Notes: a model not told the origin generated them from the letters alone. 64,000 nucleotides of DNA from Paraniabella hibiscisoli (GCF_022512515.1 NZ_JAKWBK010000001.1:1488001-1552000), one strand, 5' to 3'; numbered from the stretch's first letter, positions 40,424 through 51,818 are shown. Made by a program: numbers and translations.

Positions 40424-42956
40424 TTATTTAGGCTCCAGGGCCTGTTTAATCCTGTCTTGTAAATCCAGTAAATGATTTTTCGAAGCGGCATCTCCATAGC
40501 TGGCTGCAGCGCTGCGCAATTCTGCAGATACCGTACGTAATTGACCTTTTACTACAGACATAATATCACTGGTAGCAAAATTGATCTCTCCACCTCTTGA
40601 TAAAGCAGCCTGCTCTTGTTTTGAAGGATTAGCTAAAGTAATTAACTTCTCTACAAAAGATTTCTGCAGCTGTCGGCGATACACGTCAATAGCTTTACGG
40701 GATGCCAGCTCGGTAAATACCGATTTTCTTACATCACTCAACATTTCTGTAGCAGCGTAGGCTTTTGCACCTTCCCTCGCTTCTGCGCTGATCAGTTTGC
40801 TAAGCGTTGAAGGATTGATAAGGATATTTAATGCCCTGTCCTGTACACGGGATACCACGCTTAAAGGTTCCTGCCCGGTTAAAGCAGCATATTCTTTTTG
40901 CACGATCCATGTAGGTGTAGTAAACACGTTGGTTTGTAACCAGGCCATTGCTTCTTTTTGCGTTGACTTATTGGTGAACTGGTATACAGAACCTGTTTGT
41001 TCCACACGCTTCGGGGTGCGTTCGATGCCACCGATATTATTGGTAACATGACCAATATAGCGGCCAAACTGGCCCACGATCTCACTGTAAATTGTAGACA
41101 GGTTGGTATAGTCTTTAGTAGCCTGGTGAGTATATTGAGGCAGGTTGGCAACAATACGTTTCAGGTTTTTAATACCATAAGTGCTTGCCTTCATCGCATT
41201 ATCACTCAAATCTTCCGTCTGGCTTCTTGGATCATCGCGATTACCTTCGCCATCTCCCCACCATAAACGTGATTTTTTAATTTGTCAATAGTAATCTTAT
41301 TTAACAATGCCACTTCCTGGTCTGCATTTTTAGCTTCGGGGTGCCAACGGTAACCCCATTCAATCGCCCATGTATCATAGTCTCCAATGCGTGGAAATAA
41401 ACCTTTCTGTGCAATATTATCTTCCGGCTGTGCGATATAGTTAAAACGCGCATAGTCCATGATGGATGGTGTGTGGCCATTCGCTTCCACCCATGCTTTA
41501 TCTCTCAGTTTTTCCGTTGGTACGGTAGAAGAAGATCCAAAATTGTGTCTTAATCCTAATGTATGGCCAACTTCATGGCTGCTTACAAAGCGGATTAACT
41601 GACCCATCAGCTCATCATCAAACTCCATTTTACGGGCCTGCGGATCAACCGCCGCTGTTTGGATCATATACCAGTTACGCACCAGGCTCATTACATTATG
41701 ATACCAGTTGATATGGCTTTCCATGATCTCTCCACTGCGGGGGTCATGTACGTTCGGACCACTCGCATTAGGAATATCTGAGGGTTTGTAGATGATCGCG
41801 CTGTGGCGGGCATCTTCCAGGTTAAAAGTGCTGTCTTCCGCATAAGTGGGCGCCAGCTTCGCTACTATCGCATTTTTAAAGCCTGCTTTTTCAAAAGCGA
41901 TCTGCCAGTCGTTTACACCCTGTATCAGGTAGGGGATCCATTTTTTGGCGTGGTAGGATCGATATAATAAACGATCTGCTTTTTAGGCTCTACCAGTTCA
42001 CCGCGTTTGTATTTTTCGATATCCTCGTCTTTGGGCTCCAGCCTGTAACGTGCTATATAACGATAGCGGTCAACACCCTGCGGATTTACATCGAAATCAG
42101 TAATGTTTTGTGTGGTAAAATAACCCACCCTGTCATCGAAATAGCGGGGCTGCATCGGAACTTTGGGTAATAATACCAGTGATGTGTTTAGCTCAAAAGT
42201 TAAAGGAGCGCTCACCGCGTAAGGGTTAGGAGGCGTTCCCGGAGGCGTTACCGGCGTGTAACTATAGGTCTTTACCGTCTTAACCTCTATATTGGTTGGA
42301 TAGCTTCTTACACTTTGAGTATAAGACCTGTCAGACTGCAACATGCCCAATCCTAATATTTTTTTATCACCGGGGAAAAGAAGAAGTAATCATTATCTCC
42401 GTTTATATAATCGGTAACATCAACTACTGCGGCTGCATTATCAGGCGACCATGCTTTTACATCAAAAGAAGCACCAATGGGTTGAATATTACTATTCATC
42501 ACATTACGATACATTCCTTCTGTACTGTCGCGACCTATTTCCTGGAAAGAAGTACGTTTCAGGTAAATACGGTTATTAGGCCCTTTTTCGAAACGAACAG
42601 TACCCGAATTGATCTGGTCTCCTGCATAGCTGGCTCCGGTTCTGAAACCGGCTGCTGCCTTTGATAAGCGCGATACCACCAGGATGTCGCGATCTTGCAT
42701 ATCATTAGGAATCTCAAAAAAGTATTTATCCTCTATTTTATGCAGGGTAAACATACCTTTCGTCGTAATAGCTTTTGCTGTAATTACTTCTTTGTAGGGT
42801 TTGGGTTGGCCGGGAGGGCCTACAACAGCTTTTTTGGTAGTATCAGCTTTGGTCACAGCGGGCGGCGGCTGATTTTTTTGTTCCTTTTTGCGCATGAGAA
42901 GCGGTAGTTTGCAATCCCAGTAATGCCAATAAGGAAATAGTCAAAATTCTTTGCAT
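40424..42956 (-). CDS. Secreted zinc-dependent metalloprotease with DUF5118/DUF5117-type domains
   Basis: Large exported metallopeptidase, about 845 residues, of the Bacteroidota group with DUF5118, DUF5117 and DUF4953-like segments. Signal peptide MQRILTISLLALLGLQTTAS at 42956. The DUF5118-like part carries FTLHKIEDKYFFEIPNDMQ; DUF5117 follows with SYTQSVRSYP and the PQGVDRYRYIARYRLEPKDE segment. The catalytic motif SHEVGHTLGLRHNFGSS is an HExxHxxGxxH zinc site (about residue 475). At least four frame breaks (A-run 42875-42881 with an extra base, C-run near 42372, A-run near 41942, A-run near 41277) interrupt it. It is a stand-alone gene with a terminator and probably digests extracellular proteins. 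Confidence 0.88.
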
Positions 42957-43140
42957 GTGTTACAAGTTGGGGATTTAGTTTGAGAAAGAAGCGAATTTAC
43001 TAATTGAAAGCACATGAAAAATCGTTTTTTGATGAACGGCAGTGTTCTGGTTAATTTGTTGATACATTATTATACTTAGTATAAAATCTTTGATGAATCT
43101 TTAATATCGCCGGTTGAAAACTTGCAATCTTTTTGAACCG

Positions 43141-43148
43141 TATCTTTG
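43141..43148 (+). promoter_or_regulatory. -7 promoter element of alaS
   Basis: TATCTTTG, 19 bases before the alaS ATG. The best upstream TTG (43122-43124) is 16 bases away, somewhat short of the usual 19-21. Confidence 0.6.
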
Positions 43149-43167
43149 CCACCCTTAAAATAATAAG

Positions 43168-45804
43168 ATGACCAGCAGCGAAATACGCGAACAGTTTTTG
43201 GAGTTTTTCAAAAGTAAAAGCCACCATATAGTGCCTTCGGCCCCCATTGTAGTAAAAACGACCCTACCCTTATGTTTACCAATGCGGGTATGAACCAGTT
43301 TAAGGACTTTTTCCTGGGCAATAAAAAAGCCCCAATCCGCGGGTGGCCGATACGCAGAAATGTTTGCGAGTAAGCGGTAAACATAATGACCTGGAGGAAG
43401 TGGGCGTTGATACCTACCATCATACTATGTTTGAAATGCTGGGCAACTGGAGCTTTGGCGATTACTTCAAAAAGGAGGCGATTGCCTGGAGCTGGGAGTT
43501 ATTGACGGAGGTATATAAAATTGACAAGGACAAGCTCTATGTAACGGTTTTCGAGGGAGACGAAAAAGAAGGATTACCCTTTGATCAGGAAGCTTACGAC
43601 GAATGGGCGAAGTGCCTGTCCGAGTCGGGTATGTCCGAGGCGGAGATTGCCGGCCGTATCTTAAAAGGAAATAAGAAAGACAATTTCTGGGAAATGGGTG
43701 ATACAGGTCCATGTGGCCCCTGCAGTGAAATACATGTAGATTGCCGCTCGGATGAAGAAAAGAAAGAGGTAGCAGGCCATACGCTGGTGAATGCCGATCA
43801 TCCGCAGGTGATAGAGATATGGAATAATGTATTTATCCAGTTCAACCGTAAAAAAGACGGCAGCCTGGAGAGCCTGCCGGCCAAACACGTAGATACCGGT
43901 ATGGGCTTTGAGCGCCTGGTTCGGGTATTGCAGGGTAAAACCAGCAACTACGATACAGATGTATTTACCGGCACCATTGCAGAAATAGAAAAGATCACCG
44001 GTAAAACCTACGACTTCAGTGATACCAAACAGGCGATCGCTTTCCGCGTACTGGCCGATCATATCCGTGCTATCAGTTTTACTATTGCAGACGGACAATT
44101 GCCTTCTAATACAGGAGCAGGCTATGTAATTCGCCGCATTTTACGCCGTGCTGTACGCTATTATTACTCTTATTTAGATTATAAGCAGCCATTGCTGCAC
44201 CAGCTGATCCCAGTTATTTCCAGTCAGTTTGCAACCGTGTTCCCTGAGCTACTTCAACAGGAAGCTTTTGTAACCAAGGTGATCCGGGAAGAAGAAGACT
44301 CTTTCTTAAGAACATTGGAGAAAGGACTGAAGCGAATTGACGATATCGTTCAGGCTTCAACAGGTGGCGAAATCAACGGAAAAGAAGCTTTTGAGTTATA
44401 TGATACCTATGGTTTCCCCGCAGACCTCACAAGACTGATCGCTTCAGAAAACAACCTGCAGGTGGATGAAGCAGGGTTTAAGGCCGAAATGGAGCAACAG
44501 AAAAACCGTTCAAGGGCCGCAACCGCGGTTGATACCGAAGACTGGATATTGGTTACAGAAGAAACGCCTACTACATTTATTGGTTATGAACAACTGCAGG
44601 CGGTAACACATGTAGTAAAGTATCGAAAAGTAAAGGCCAAGGGAAAGGAACAATACCAGCTGGTATTACAAACCACGCCTTTTTACGCTGAAAGCGGAGG
44701 CCAGGTGGGCGATAAAGGAACCCTTCAGTTTGGCGATGAAAAGGTACTGGTGACAGACACCAAAAAAGAAAATGACCTGATCATTCACTTTACGGATAAA
44801 TTACCCGGGCAGATAGAGCTGGAAGTGTTAGCTTCTGTAAATGCGGAGGAGCGTGCCCATATCACTTGCAACCACACTGCAACGCACCTGTTACATGCGG
44901 CTTTAAAACAGGTATTGGGAGCGCACGTAAACCAGAAGGGTTCCATGGTATCTCCGGAAGTACTGCGGTTCGACGTGTCACATTTTTCAAAAATCACAGA
45001 CGAAGAGATCAAACAGGTAGAGCAGATCGTTAACCAGAAAATACGTGAGAATCACCCGGTAGTGATCAAAGAAATGCCAAAAGAAGAAGCGATGAAGCTG
45101 GGCGCTATGGCATTATTTGGCGAAAAATATGGAGATACCGTACGCGTGGTAACAGCAGACCCTGCATTCTCATTGGAGCTTTGCGGCGGAACGCATGTGC
45201 AGCAAACCGGTAATGTCGGTTTGTTTATTATAACCTCAGAGGGAGCTGTTGCGGCCGGTGTCCGTCGTATTGAAGCCTTAACCGGGCAGGCGGCTTTCGA
45301 CTTTGTTGCTCAAAAGCTGGAGGAGCACAAGCAGGTAACTGAAGTGCTTAAAAGCAAAGAGCCATTAAAAGCGATTGAGAAGCTTTCTGCTGAAAAAGCA
45401 GCCCTGGAGAAAAGAGTAGAAAGGCTGGAAGCGAAAGGACTGGTTGGTATTCGTAATGAATTACTGCAAAAAGATGAGATCATCAACCAGGTGAACTTCA
45501 TTGGGGACATAGTAGAAGTAAGCAATGCTGATGCCTTGAAAAAACTTTGTGCCGATTTAAAGAATCACCTGAAAGATTTTGTGATCGTGCTTTGCGCCAA
45601 CATCGGAGGTAAGCCATTTGTAGCAGTAAGTGTTGCGGATAATGTGGTAGCTGCAAGGGGTTTGGATGCCGGACAGATCATTAAGCAATATATCGCACCG
45701 CTGATCAAAGGCGGCGGCGGCGGACAAAAACACTGGCTACAGCTGGCGGACAGGAAGCTGGTCAGCTACCGCAGGTGATCGAAGCAGTAAAGAGCCTTTT
45801 ATAA
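43168..45804 (+). CDS. alaS: Alanyl-tRNA synthetase
   Basis: Class II synthetase charging tRNA-Ala, about 880 residues. N-terminus [17 protein letters not shown] is typical; motif 1 and 2 regions ([29 protein letters not shown]), [15 protein letters not shown] near 185, and the editing-domain motifs [11 protein letters not shown] (about 565) and [10 protein letters not shown] (about 670), which hold the zinc ligands, are all present. Three one-base breaks: the A-run at 43255-43259, an A pair near 43335, and the A-run at 45726-45730; with these restored the protein runs from the ATG at 43168 to the taa at 45802-45804, ending in the Gly-rich GGGGGQ and KSLL. As an essential gene it is the best internal proof that the breaks are sequencing errors. 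Confidence 0.95.
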
Positions 45805-45830
45805 TTAATATGACCACATTCTCTATAAGT

Positions 45831-45862
45831 CTCACGGAAATTCAGCCGTGAGGCTTTTCTTT
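45831..45862 (+). terminator. Terminator of alaS
   Basis: CTCACGG (45831-45837), 8-base loop, CCGTGAG (45846-45852), then GCTTTTCTTT. Confidence 0.75.
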
Positions 45863-45899
45863 AGGCGTAAAAATTGTATTAAGAACACAAATACACATT

Positions 45900-46625
45900 A
45901 TGCCTGAAGGTCCTTCCATTCTACTATTAAAGAAGCAATTACAGCCTTTCGTGGGTAAAATAGTGAAACAAGCAGGCGGTTATGGGCCAATGTCTACCGG
46001 TTGGCTGAAAGGCAAGAAACTGAAAGACATACAAACCCATGGCAAGCACCTGTATTTTATTTTTACGAACGGGGTAGTTCAGCTTCACCTGGGACTTTTT
46101 GGAGATGTATTAGTCAACGAACGTAAAAAAGTGAACCGGAAGTTTTACCTGGAATTTGCCCATGGAGAAATTAACGGCTATGTGGTAAGTGTAAAGAAAG
46201 TAGAAGGTGATAAAAAACTTTATGATCCACGTACTGATATTTTAAGCGCAGATTTTAGTGCGGCCCATGTAAAATCATTGGTTGGGGAGCAACCGGAGAA
46301 AGACATAGCCGGGCTATTAATGGACCAGAAAATCTTTGCAGGAGTGGGTAACAAAATAAGGGTGGAGGCTTTGTACAGATCGGGCATACACCCACTTAGC
46401 AAAGCAGGGAAGATTCCCTCCAAAGTTTTAAGTAAATTGATAGCCTCAGCGCGCAGCTATGCCAAAATCTTCTATAAAAACCTCGAAAAAACAGGAAGCA
46501 ATAAAGATTTTAAAGCCTATCAGCAAGAGCATGATCCGCAGGGCAACGAAATCACTATGAAATATTTAGCCAAAGAAAAGAGGAAAGTATATTTTAGTGA
46601 ACGCAAACAAAAATTATACACCTGA
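45900..46625 (+). CDS. Fpg/Nei-like DNA glycosylase without zinc-finger cysteines
   Basis: Base-excision repair glycosylase of the Fpg/Nei group, 241 residues. It starts MPEGPS, whose Pro2 (after Met removal) is the catalytic nucleophile and Glu3 an active-site acid; KHLYF near 50 provides the conserved Lys. The helix-two-turn-helix is in GVGNKIRVEALYRSGIHPLS (about 145-165). The C-terminus is where family members have a Cys4 zinc finger ending QKLY; here the four Cys positions appear to be occupied by Asp, Gly, Ser and Lys (DPQG, then YFSERKQKLY). The frame is intact. It could be a zincless-finger enzyme similar in principle to NEIL1; activity is untested. Confidence 0.82.
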   Translation: MPEGPSILLLKKQLQPFVGKIVKQAGGYGPMSTGWLKGKKLKDIQTHGKHLYFIFTNGVVQLHLGLFGDVLVNERKKVNRKFYLEFAHGEINGYVVSVKKVEGDKKLYDPRTDILSADFSAAHVKSLVGEQPEKDIAGLLMDQKIFAGVGNKIRVEALYRSGIHPLSKAGKIPSKVLSKLIASARSYAKIFYKNLEKTGSNKDFKAYQQEHDPQGNEITMKYLAKEKRKVYFSERKQKLYT

Positions 46626-46670
46626 TCGAATGCTCATTGTTTAGTACCTTACTATTATGTCTCTTTTAGA

Positions 46671-47543
46671 ATGATACCTGATAAGCATGATGTGCTACAG
46701 GACGAGAATGCACCGGCTGAGAAAAGTACATTCCGGCATTGGCTATATGTGACCATTTTCCAAAGTAGTACACCCGCCGGGAAAGTATTCGATATAGGGC
46801 TATTTATTCTCATATTGGCCAATATTGCCCTGCTTATCCTCGAAAGTGTTGAGTCGATCGCAATTGCCTACGACAAAGTATTCAACCGGCTCGATTACTT
46901 TTTTATGATCGTATTCAGCATAGAGTATCTCCTCCGTTTATATTGCGTTAAAGAGGCCAAACGTTACGCCAAAAGCTTTTACGGTATTGTTGATCTGCTG
47001 GCTATATTACCTTCCTATCTTGAATTTATATTGCCCAACTGGCACATGTTAATGATCATTCGCTCTTTCCGCTTGTTAAGGGTCTTCAGGATATTCCGCA
47101 TGGTTCGTTTTCTCGATGAAAGCCGCTATATGCTTTTTGCCCTTTTGCGAAGCTTTAGTAAGATCATGGTATTCTTATTTTTTATCGTGCTGTTGACTGT
47201 CTTTCTGGGATCAGTAATGTACGTATTGGAGTATGAGCATAATCCGGGCTTTCATAGCATTCCGCAAAGTATTTACTGGGCCATTGTAACCATCACTACA
47301 GTGGGTTATGGAGATGTGGCGCCTGTTACAGCCGTAGGAAAGATCATTGCCTCTTTTATAATGATCCTGGGTTATGCCATCATCGCCGTACCAACGGGCA
47401 TTATGTCTGCCTCACTGGTTTCGCAGTACCGCGATATGGATAACGACGACAGAGCTTGTACCAATTGTAATAATCGAAACCATGCAGCCGATGCTAAATT
47501 TTGTAAAAAATGTGGAACCCAGCTTCCCGGAACAGGAGAATGA
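46671..47543 (+). CDS. Voltage-gated potassium channel-like protein with C-terminal zinc ribbon
   Basis: Six-helix ion channel of the Kv type, 290 residues. S1 about 41-62, S2 78-97, S3 107-124, S4 voltage sensor RSFRLLRVFRIFRMVRF about 130-148 with five Arg spaced by three, S5 165-190, pore with selectivity filter TTVGYGD about 209-215, and S6 about 222-245. After S6 comes a cytoplasmic tail with CTNC and CKKCG (about 263-282), a Cys4 zinc-ribbon-like element. Typical of small bacterial Kv channels apart from the tail. The frame is intact. The gene follows the glycosylase by 45 bases; a functional link is not evident. Confidence 0.88.
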   Translation: MIPDKHDVLQDENAPAEKSTFRHWLYVTIFQSSTPAGKVFDIGLFILILANIALLILESVESIAIAYDKVFNRLDYFFMIVFSIEYLLRLYCVKEAKRYAKSFYGIVDLLAILPSYLEFILPNWHMLMIIRSFRLLRVFRIFRMVRFLDESRYMLFALLRSFSKIMVFLFFIVLLTVFLGSVMYVLEYEHNPGFHSIPQSIYWAIVTITTVGYGDVAPVTAVGKIIASFIMILGYAIIAVPTGIMSASLVSQYRDMDNDDRACTNCNNRNHAADAKFCKKCGTQLPGTGE

Positions 47544-47612
47544 CCCTATTTTAGAAATTATGAAAGTGATACTGGTGTAGATGCAAAAATATCTGCAAAT
47601 CTTTAACAGTTC

Positions 47613-47648
47613 CGAAACGTTTCGTATTTCTTTTTTAGCCTATCTTTG
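47613..47648 (+). promoter_or_regulatory. Promoter and 12-bp palindrome upstream of the PDZ gene
   Basis: CGAAACGTTTCG (47613-47624) is a perfect 12-bp palindrome that covers the expected -33 position of the -7 box TATCTTTG (47641-47648). A dimeric repressor of the LacI/GalR style often uses such AAACGTTT cores, so this could be an operator (inference). Confidence 0.55.
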
Positions 47649-47707
47649 AAATACGAAGACTAACGTAGTTTGGTTTTTCAGTATTAAAGAAGACAAAAAT
47701 TTTTAAA

Positions 47708-48727
47708 ATGAAAAAATCTTATTGATTACCGCCGCTGCCTTACCCGGAATATTATGGGCTCAGCAGGATAATGGCAATAAAAAAGAAGTGGAGCGCATCA
47801 TTATCACCAAAAAGGGTAATGAAACGGGGAAAATGAATATCGTGGTGGATGGTGAAAACATAACGGTAAACGGAAAGCGGTTGGAAAGGATGAGGATGGG
47901 AATGTAACCGTGAGACGTTTGAAAATTAAAGATCCCAATACCTTTAACTGGTCGCCGGAGATAGGGTTTAATGATGAATCAGGCAATGGAAGCCGACAGA
48001 TCAGCATTTTTCGTGCTCCCAATAAAGCCATGCTGGGGGTAACTACCGAAAAGACCGATGAAGGAGTGAAAGTGATGAGCGTAAACGATGAGACCGGAGC
48101 AAAAAAGCAGGTTTAAGAGAGGGAGATATTATCACGAAAGTAGACGATAAGGTGATTGAAGCTCCGGATCAGCTATCTGAAAGTCTGAAGGATAAGAAGC
48201 CGGGCGATAAAGTAACTATTTCTTACAAAAGAGATGGAAAAGCAGCTACTGCCACTGCAGAACTGACTAAATGGAATGCGCCGCAGGTAATGACTTTTAG
48301 TAATGGAAGCGCTAACTTCTCTACACCGGATATTAATTTTGAAGAGTTGATGTCACGGATTCCTAATAATGGGGATAATGGTAACTGGAACAATCGGAAT
48401 GAGAATATCCGTATTTACGGGGCGCCTGCCTTTGGCATTAATGCCTCTGGTCCAAAATTGGGTGTTAAAATACAGGATGTGGAGAAAGGCTCGGGCGTGA
48501 AAATTATCGAACTGGAAAAAGGCTCGGATGCGGATAAAGCTGGGTTAAAAGAAGGGGATATTATTCAGGAAGCAAATGGAGCTGTTGTAGAAGGAACGGA
48601 TGACCTGTTGGCGCAAACCCGTAAAAGTAAAGGGGGATCTACGTTAAAGCTGAAGGTAGATCGTAACGGGAAAGCACAAAATATAGATGTTGTATACAGT
48701 AAAAAGCTAAAAACAGCCGACCTGTAA
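47708..48727 (+). CDS. Exported protein with two PDZ domains, no protease domain
   Basis: About 340 residues with signal peptide MKKILLITAAALPGILWAQ once the A-run at 47711-47716 gains one base. Two PDZ domains: the first about 125-205 (LGVTTEKTDEGVKVM, then AGLREGDIITKVDD), the second about 255-330 (LGVKIQDVEKGSGVKI, then AGLKEGDIIQEANG). There is no Ser protease triad or C-terminal tail for membrane anchoring, so it is not HtrA. The Asn-rich linker between the PDZ domains (NGDNGNWNNRNEN) is probably flexible. Three breaks: 47711-47716, near 47887, and the A-run at 48102-48107. It likely acts as a periplasmic adaptor or chaperone; the partner is unknown. Confidence 0.78.
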
Positions 48728-48781
48728 CGTCGAACAAAAAGAGTTTTCTGATTGTTGTTTAAATATAGTTTTTGAAGGTAG

Positions 48782-48807
48782 AATGCCTGAAATTTTCGGG
48801 CATTTTT
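48782..48807 (+). terminator. Terminator after the PDZ gene
   Basis: AATGCCTGA (48782-48790) pairs with TTCGGGCATT (48795-48804) with one G-T wobble, followed by TTTTT. Confidence 0.7.
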
Positions 48808-48942
48808 AAAAAAGTTTGTGATTTAGGGTTTCGAAAGCGGTGGTGCCAAACACTACGGCTTTTTCTTAATTGGGTTCATTGATGGGGCTTTTTCAAATTT
48901 CAAACCCTAAATAAGAAATCCGCCTTATTTTTACAGCCTTCC

Positions 48943-50389
48943 ATGAGTACAATTAATGATCAATACGAAATAGTTATAGGGCTTGAGGTTCACGCCCAAT
49001 TGCTAACCCAAAGCAAGTTGTTTTGTGGCGATAGCATCGCTTTTGGGGCAGAAGCTAACACGCATGTAAGCCCCATTACACTGGCACATCCGGGTACTTT
49101 GCCTAAAATGAACCGCCAGGCTATTGGCCATGCCATTAAAATGGGACTTGCTTGTAACTGCGAAATAGAAAAGAAAAATTATTTCGCCCGCAAAAACTAT
49201 TTCTACCCTGATTTGCCCAAGGGCTACCAGATATCGCAGCATACCACCCCCATTTGTAAAGAGGGGTTTGTGCCGATTAAAACCGAAGCCGGTGAAAAAA
49301 TGTGCGGTTGAATCGTATTCACATGGAAGAAGATGCCGGTAAAAGCCTGCATGACGTTAATGAATACAATACGGCCGTGGATTATAACAGGGCGGGTACA
49401 CCTCTTATAGAAATTGTAACGGAACCGGATTTACGCAGTAGCGATGAGGCTTTTGCCTATGTGAGCGAGTTGAGAAAGCTGGTGCGCTACCTGGGCGTTT
49501 GCGACGGGAATATGGAGGAAGGAAGCATGCGCTGTGATGCGAACGTATCCGTAAGAAAAAAGGAGATGAGCAGCTGGGAACCAAAGTGGAGGTAAAGAAC
49601 CTGAATTCCATCCGTAATGTAAAACGAGCCATTGATTTTGAAGCGCAACGCCTGATCGATATGCTGGAGGCCGGCGAAACCATCAAACAGCAAACAAGGA
49701 GTTTTGATGCGAACAACGGCACTACATTCGCTATCCGCGATAAAGAGGATGCAGAGGATTATCGTTATTTCCCCGATCCGGATCTGACACCTTTTGATCT
49801 GAAAGATGATTTTATTAACGAGATCAAAGCTTCAATTCCGGCTTTGCCGGCTGAGCGTGTTGCTCTTTATTGCTCAGAATATAAGCTACCCGAGTACGAC
49901 GCTTTGGTGCTTACTGAAGAAAAAGAAACCGCAGACTACTTTGAAGCAGCTATTCAGCACACAAAGAATTATAAGGCAGTGGCCAACTGGCTGTTAGGCC
50001 CGGTAAAAAGCTGGATAAATGATCATTCCCAATCGATTAACGATTTTGAGCTGAAGCCGGACCAGATTGCAGCCCTGGTTCAATGTGTAGACGATGGAAA
50101 GCTGAGCTTTTCAACCGCTTCCACCAAACTGTTCCACCTTTTATTGGAGAATCCAACGATGGAGCCAGCTGTACTTGCCGAACAAAATAACCTGATCCAG
50201 CAGTCTGACTCTTCGGAGCTGGAGCCGGTGATAGATGCGGTATTAGAGCAGTTAGCAGATAAGGTGACTGCTTACAAAAAAGGAAAGAAAGGGCTGTTGG
50301 CTTTATTTGTGGGAGAGGTAATGAAGCGTACGAAAGGCAAGGCAGACCCTAAAAAGACCAATGAGATTATATTAGAAAAACTAAAATAG
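48943..50389 (+). CDS. gatB: Aspartyl/glutamyl-tRNA amidotransferase subunit B
   Basis: Subunit B of the GatCAB complex that converts Glu-tRNA-Gln and Asp-tRNA-Asn to the Gln and Asn forms, about 483 residues. Hallmarks: [13 protein letters not shown] at the start, the Cys-containing [20 protein letters not shown] region near 65-85, [13 protein letters not shown] (family signature), [17 protein letters not shown] [15 protein letters not shown] near 150, and the C-terminal tRNA-binding YqeY-like tail (about 335-483). Two breaks, the A-runs at about 49294-49299 and 49556-49561, each one base short, are restored to give a continuous protein. The start ATG at 48943 lies 18 bases after the -7-like AT-rich stretch; no gatA or gatC is adjacent, as is usual in Bacteroidota. 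Confidence 0.94.
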
Positions 50390-50460
50390 TATATAAGTTC
50401 ATGGGAAATGGTTCATGCGTTTTAATGAACAATGAACTATGAACCATCAACTTTCAAAAA

Positions 50461-51635
50461 ATGAAAAAGATACTTTTTGTAGCATCGGCCCTCCTGGTAC
50501 TGGTTGCTTGTAAAGATGATAACAAGAAAAACAGCTTCACTGTTTCGGGTAAAATCACCAACGGCAGTGGTAAAATGGTTTACCTGGAAGAAGTACTTAT
50601 TGGCACAATGCGGCCGGTTATTGTAGATTCTGCTGCACTGAACAGTGACGGAACTTTTAAGATTGAAACAGAAACCGGTGAGTCGGCGATTTATAATGTG
50701 AGGTTGGATCAGGCTATGTACCCGGTGGCATCGGTTATTAATGATGGGCCTTCGGTTGAGCTGGATGTAGTAATGAACAAAGAAAATAACCAGTTTTCTG
50801 AAAAATACGAGGTGAAAGGTTCTCCCGCCAGCGAAAAAATGAAGACATTTATGTTTGCCTTCAACGAAAAGTTGCAAAATGTGTATGCCCAGGCAACTAA
50901 AATCGACAGCCTGCACCAGCTGAGCAAACCGGATAGCGTGATTGCTCCTTTATTACAGGCAAGGGCAGAAGGTACATCTTACTTAAGAGATCTTACTTTG
51001 AGTGAAATTAAAAAGTCGGATAATGCTGCATTAACTATGTTTGTGTTGGGGTATTACCAGTCTTCGGCCAGCAACCCGGCGGTTGGGCTAGAGCCTTTAA
51101 GTAATGAGGAAGTAAATACTACCGTTGCAGATATTATCAAAAAAATCCTGCTCATTCCGGGCTGGCAACACTACAAAAAGACCTCAAAGCGCAGATGGAT
51201 AATGCGGGGAAAGGAAATTTAGTAGGTAAACCGGCACCTGAATTTACGATGCCTGATGTAAATGGCCGCCCTGTTGCATTAAGTTCTTTTAAAGGGAAAT
51301 ATGTATTGGTTGATTTCTGGGCGAGCTGGTGTAAACCCTGCCGCATGGAAAACCCGAATGTGGTAGCCGCCTATAACAGGTTTAAGGATAAGAATTTTAC
51401 GGTATTAGGCGTTTCACTGGATCAGGCTAAAGAGCCCTGGCTAAAAGCGATTAAAGCCGATAAGTTAGACTGGCCTCAGTTGAGCGACCTGAAATTCTGG
51501 GAATCTCCTGTTGTTGCTTTATATGGGTTTGAAGGCATTCCTTTCAACGTGTTGCTTGATCCGGAAGGAAAGATCATTGCACAGGGGTTAAGAGGAGCCG
51601 ATCTGGAGAGCAAGCTGGCCGAACTATTGAAATAG
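50461..51635 (+). CDS. TlpA/ResA-like thiol-disulfide oxidoreductase lipoprotein with DUF4369 domain
   Basis: Lipoprotein of about 391 residues. The lipobox LLVLVACKDD places Cys near 17. The N-terminal domain (about 25-130; SGKITNGSGKMVYLEE) resembles DUF4369, and the C-terminal domain (about 250-390) is a thioredoxin fold: GKPAPEFTMPDVNGRPVALS, FWASWCKPCRMENPNVV with the CxxC redox site near 290, and GIPFNVLLDPEGKI with the cis-Pro. Redox-active in the periplasm or at the outer membrane, it may reduce or oxidise cysteines of exported proteins. The A-run at 51139-51144 is one base short; the fix gives KKNPAHSGLATLQ. Short inverted repeats of GTTCAT/ATGAAC lie upstream, around 50398-50447. 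Confidence 0.88.
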
Positions 51636-51810
51636 CTTAAGCCTGGTTATAATATTGATTACCAAAGTATGAGGGTTTGTAACCCATTATACTTTGGTTT
51701 TTTTCATTATAAGAATAGGATCCTTCTTTATTTTAATCCTCCTAAAATATAAGGATCTTAAATATTCACTCACTTAAGCTATATTAATGCATCATTAAGA
51801 ACTATTCTCG

Positions 51811-51818
51811 TAAATTTG
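51811..51818 (+). promoter_or_regulatory. -7 promoter element of the amidophosphoribosyltransferase-like gene
   Basis: TAAATTTG, 17 bases before the ATG at 51836. No clear TTG at the expected upstream distance. Confidence 0.4.

Noticed and set aside
43168..45804. alaS as a pseudogene
   Set aside because: Essential gene, three breaks consistent with homopolymer errors, and complete motif content after correction.
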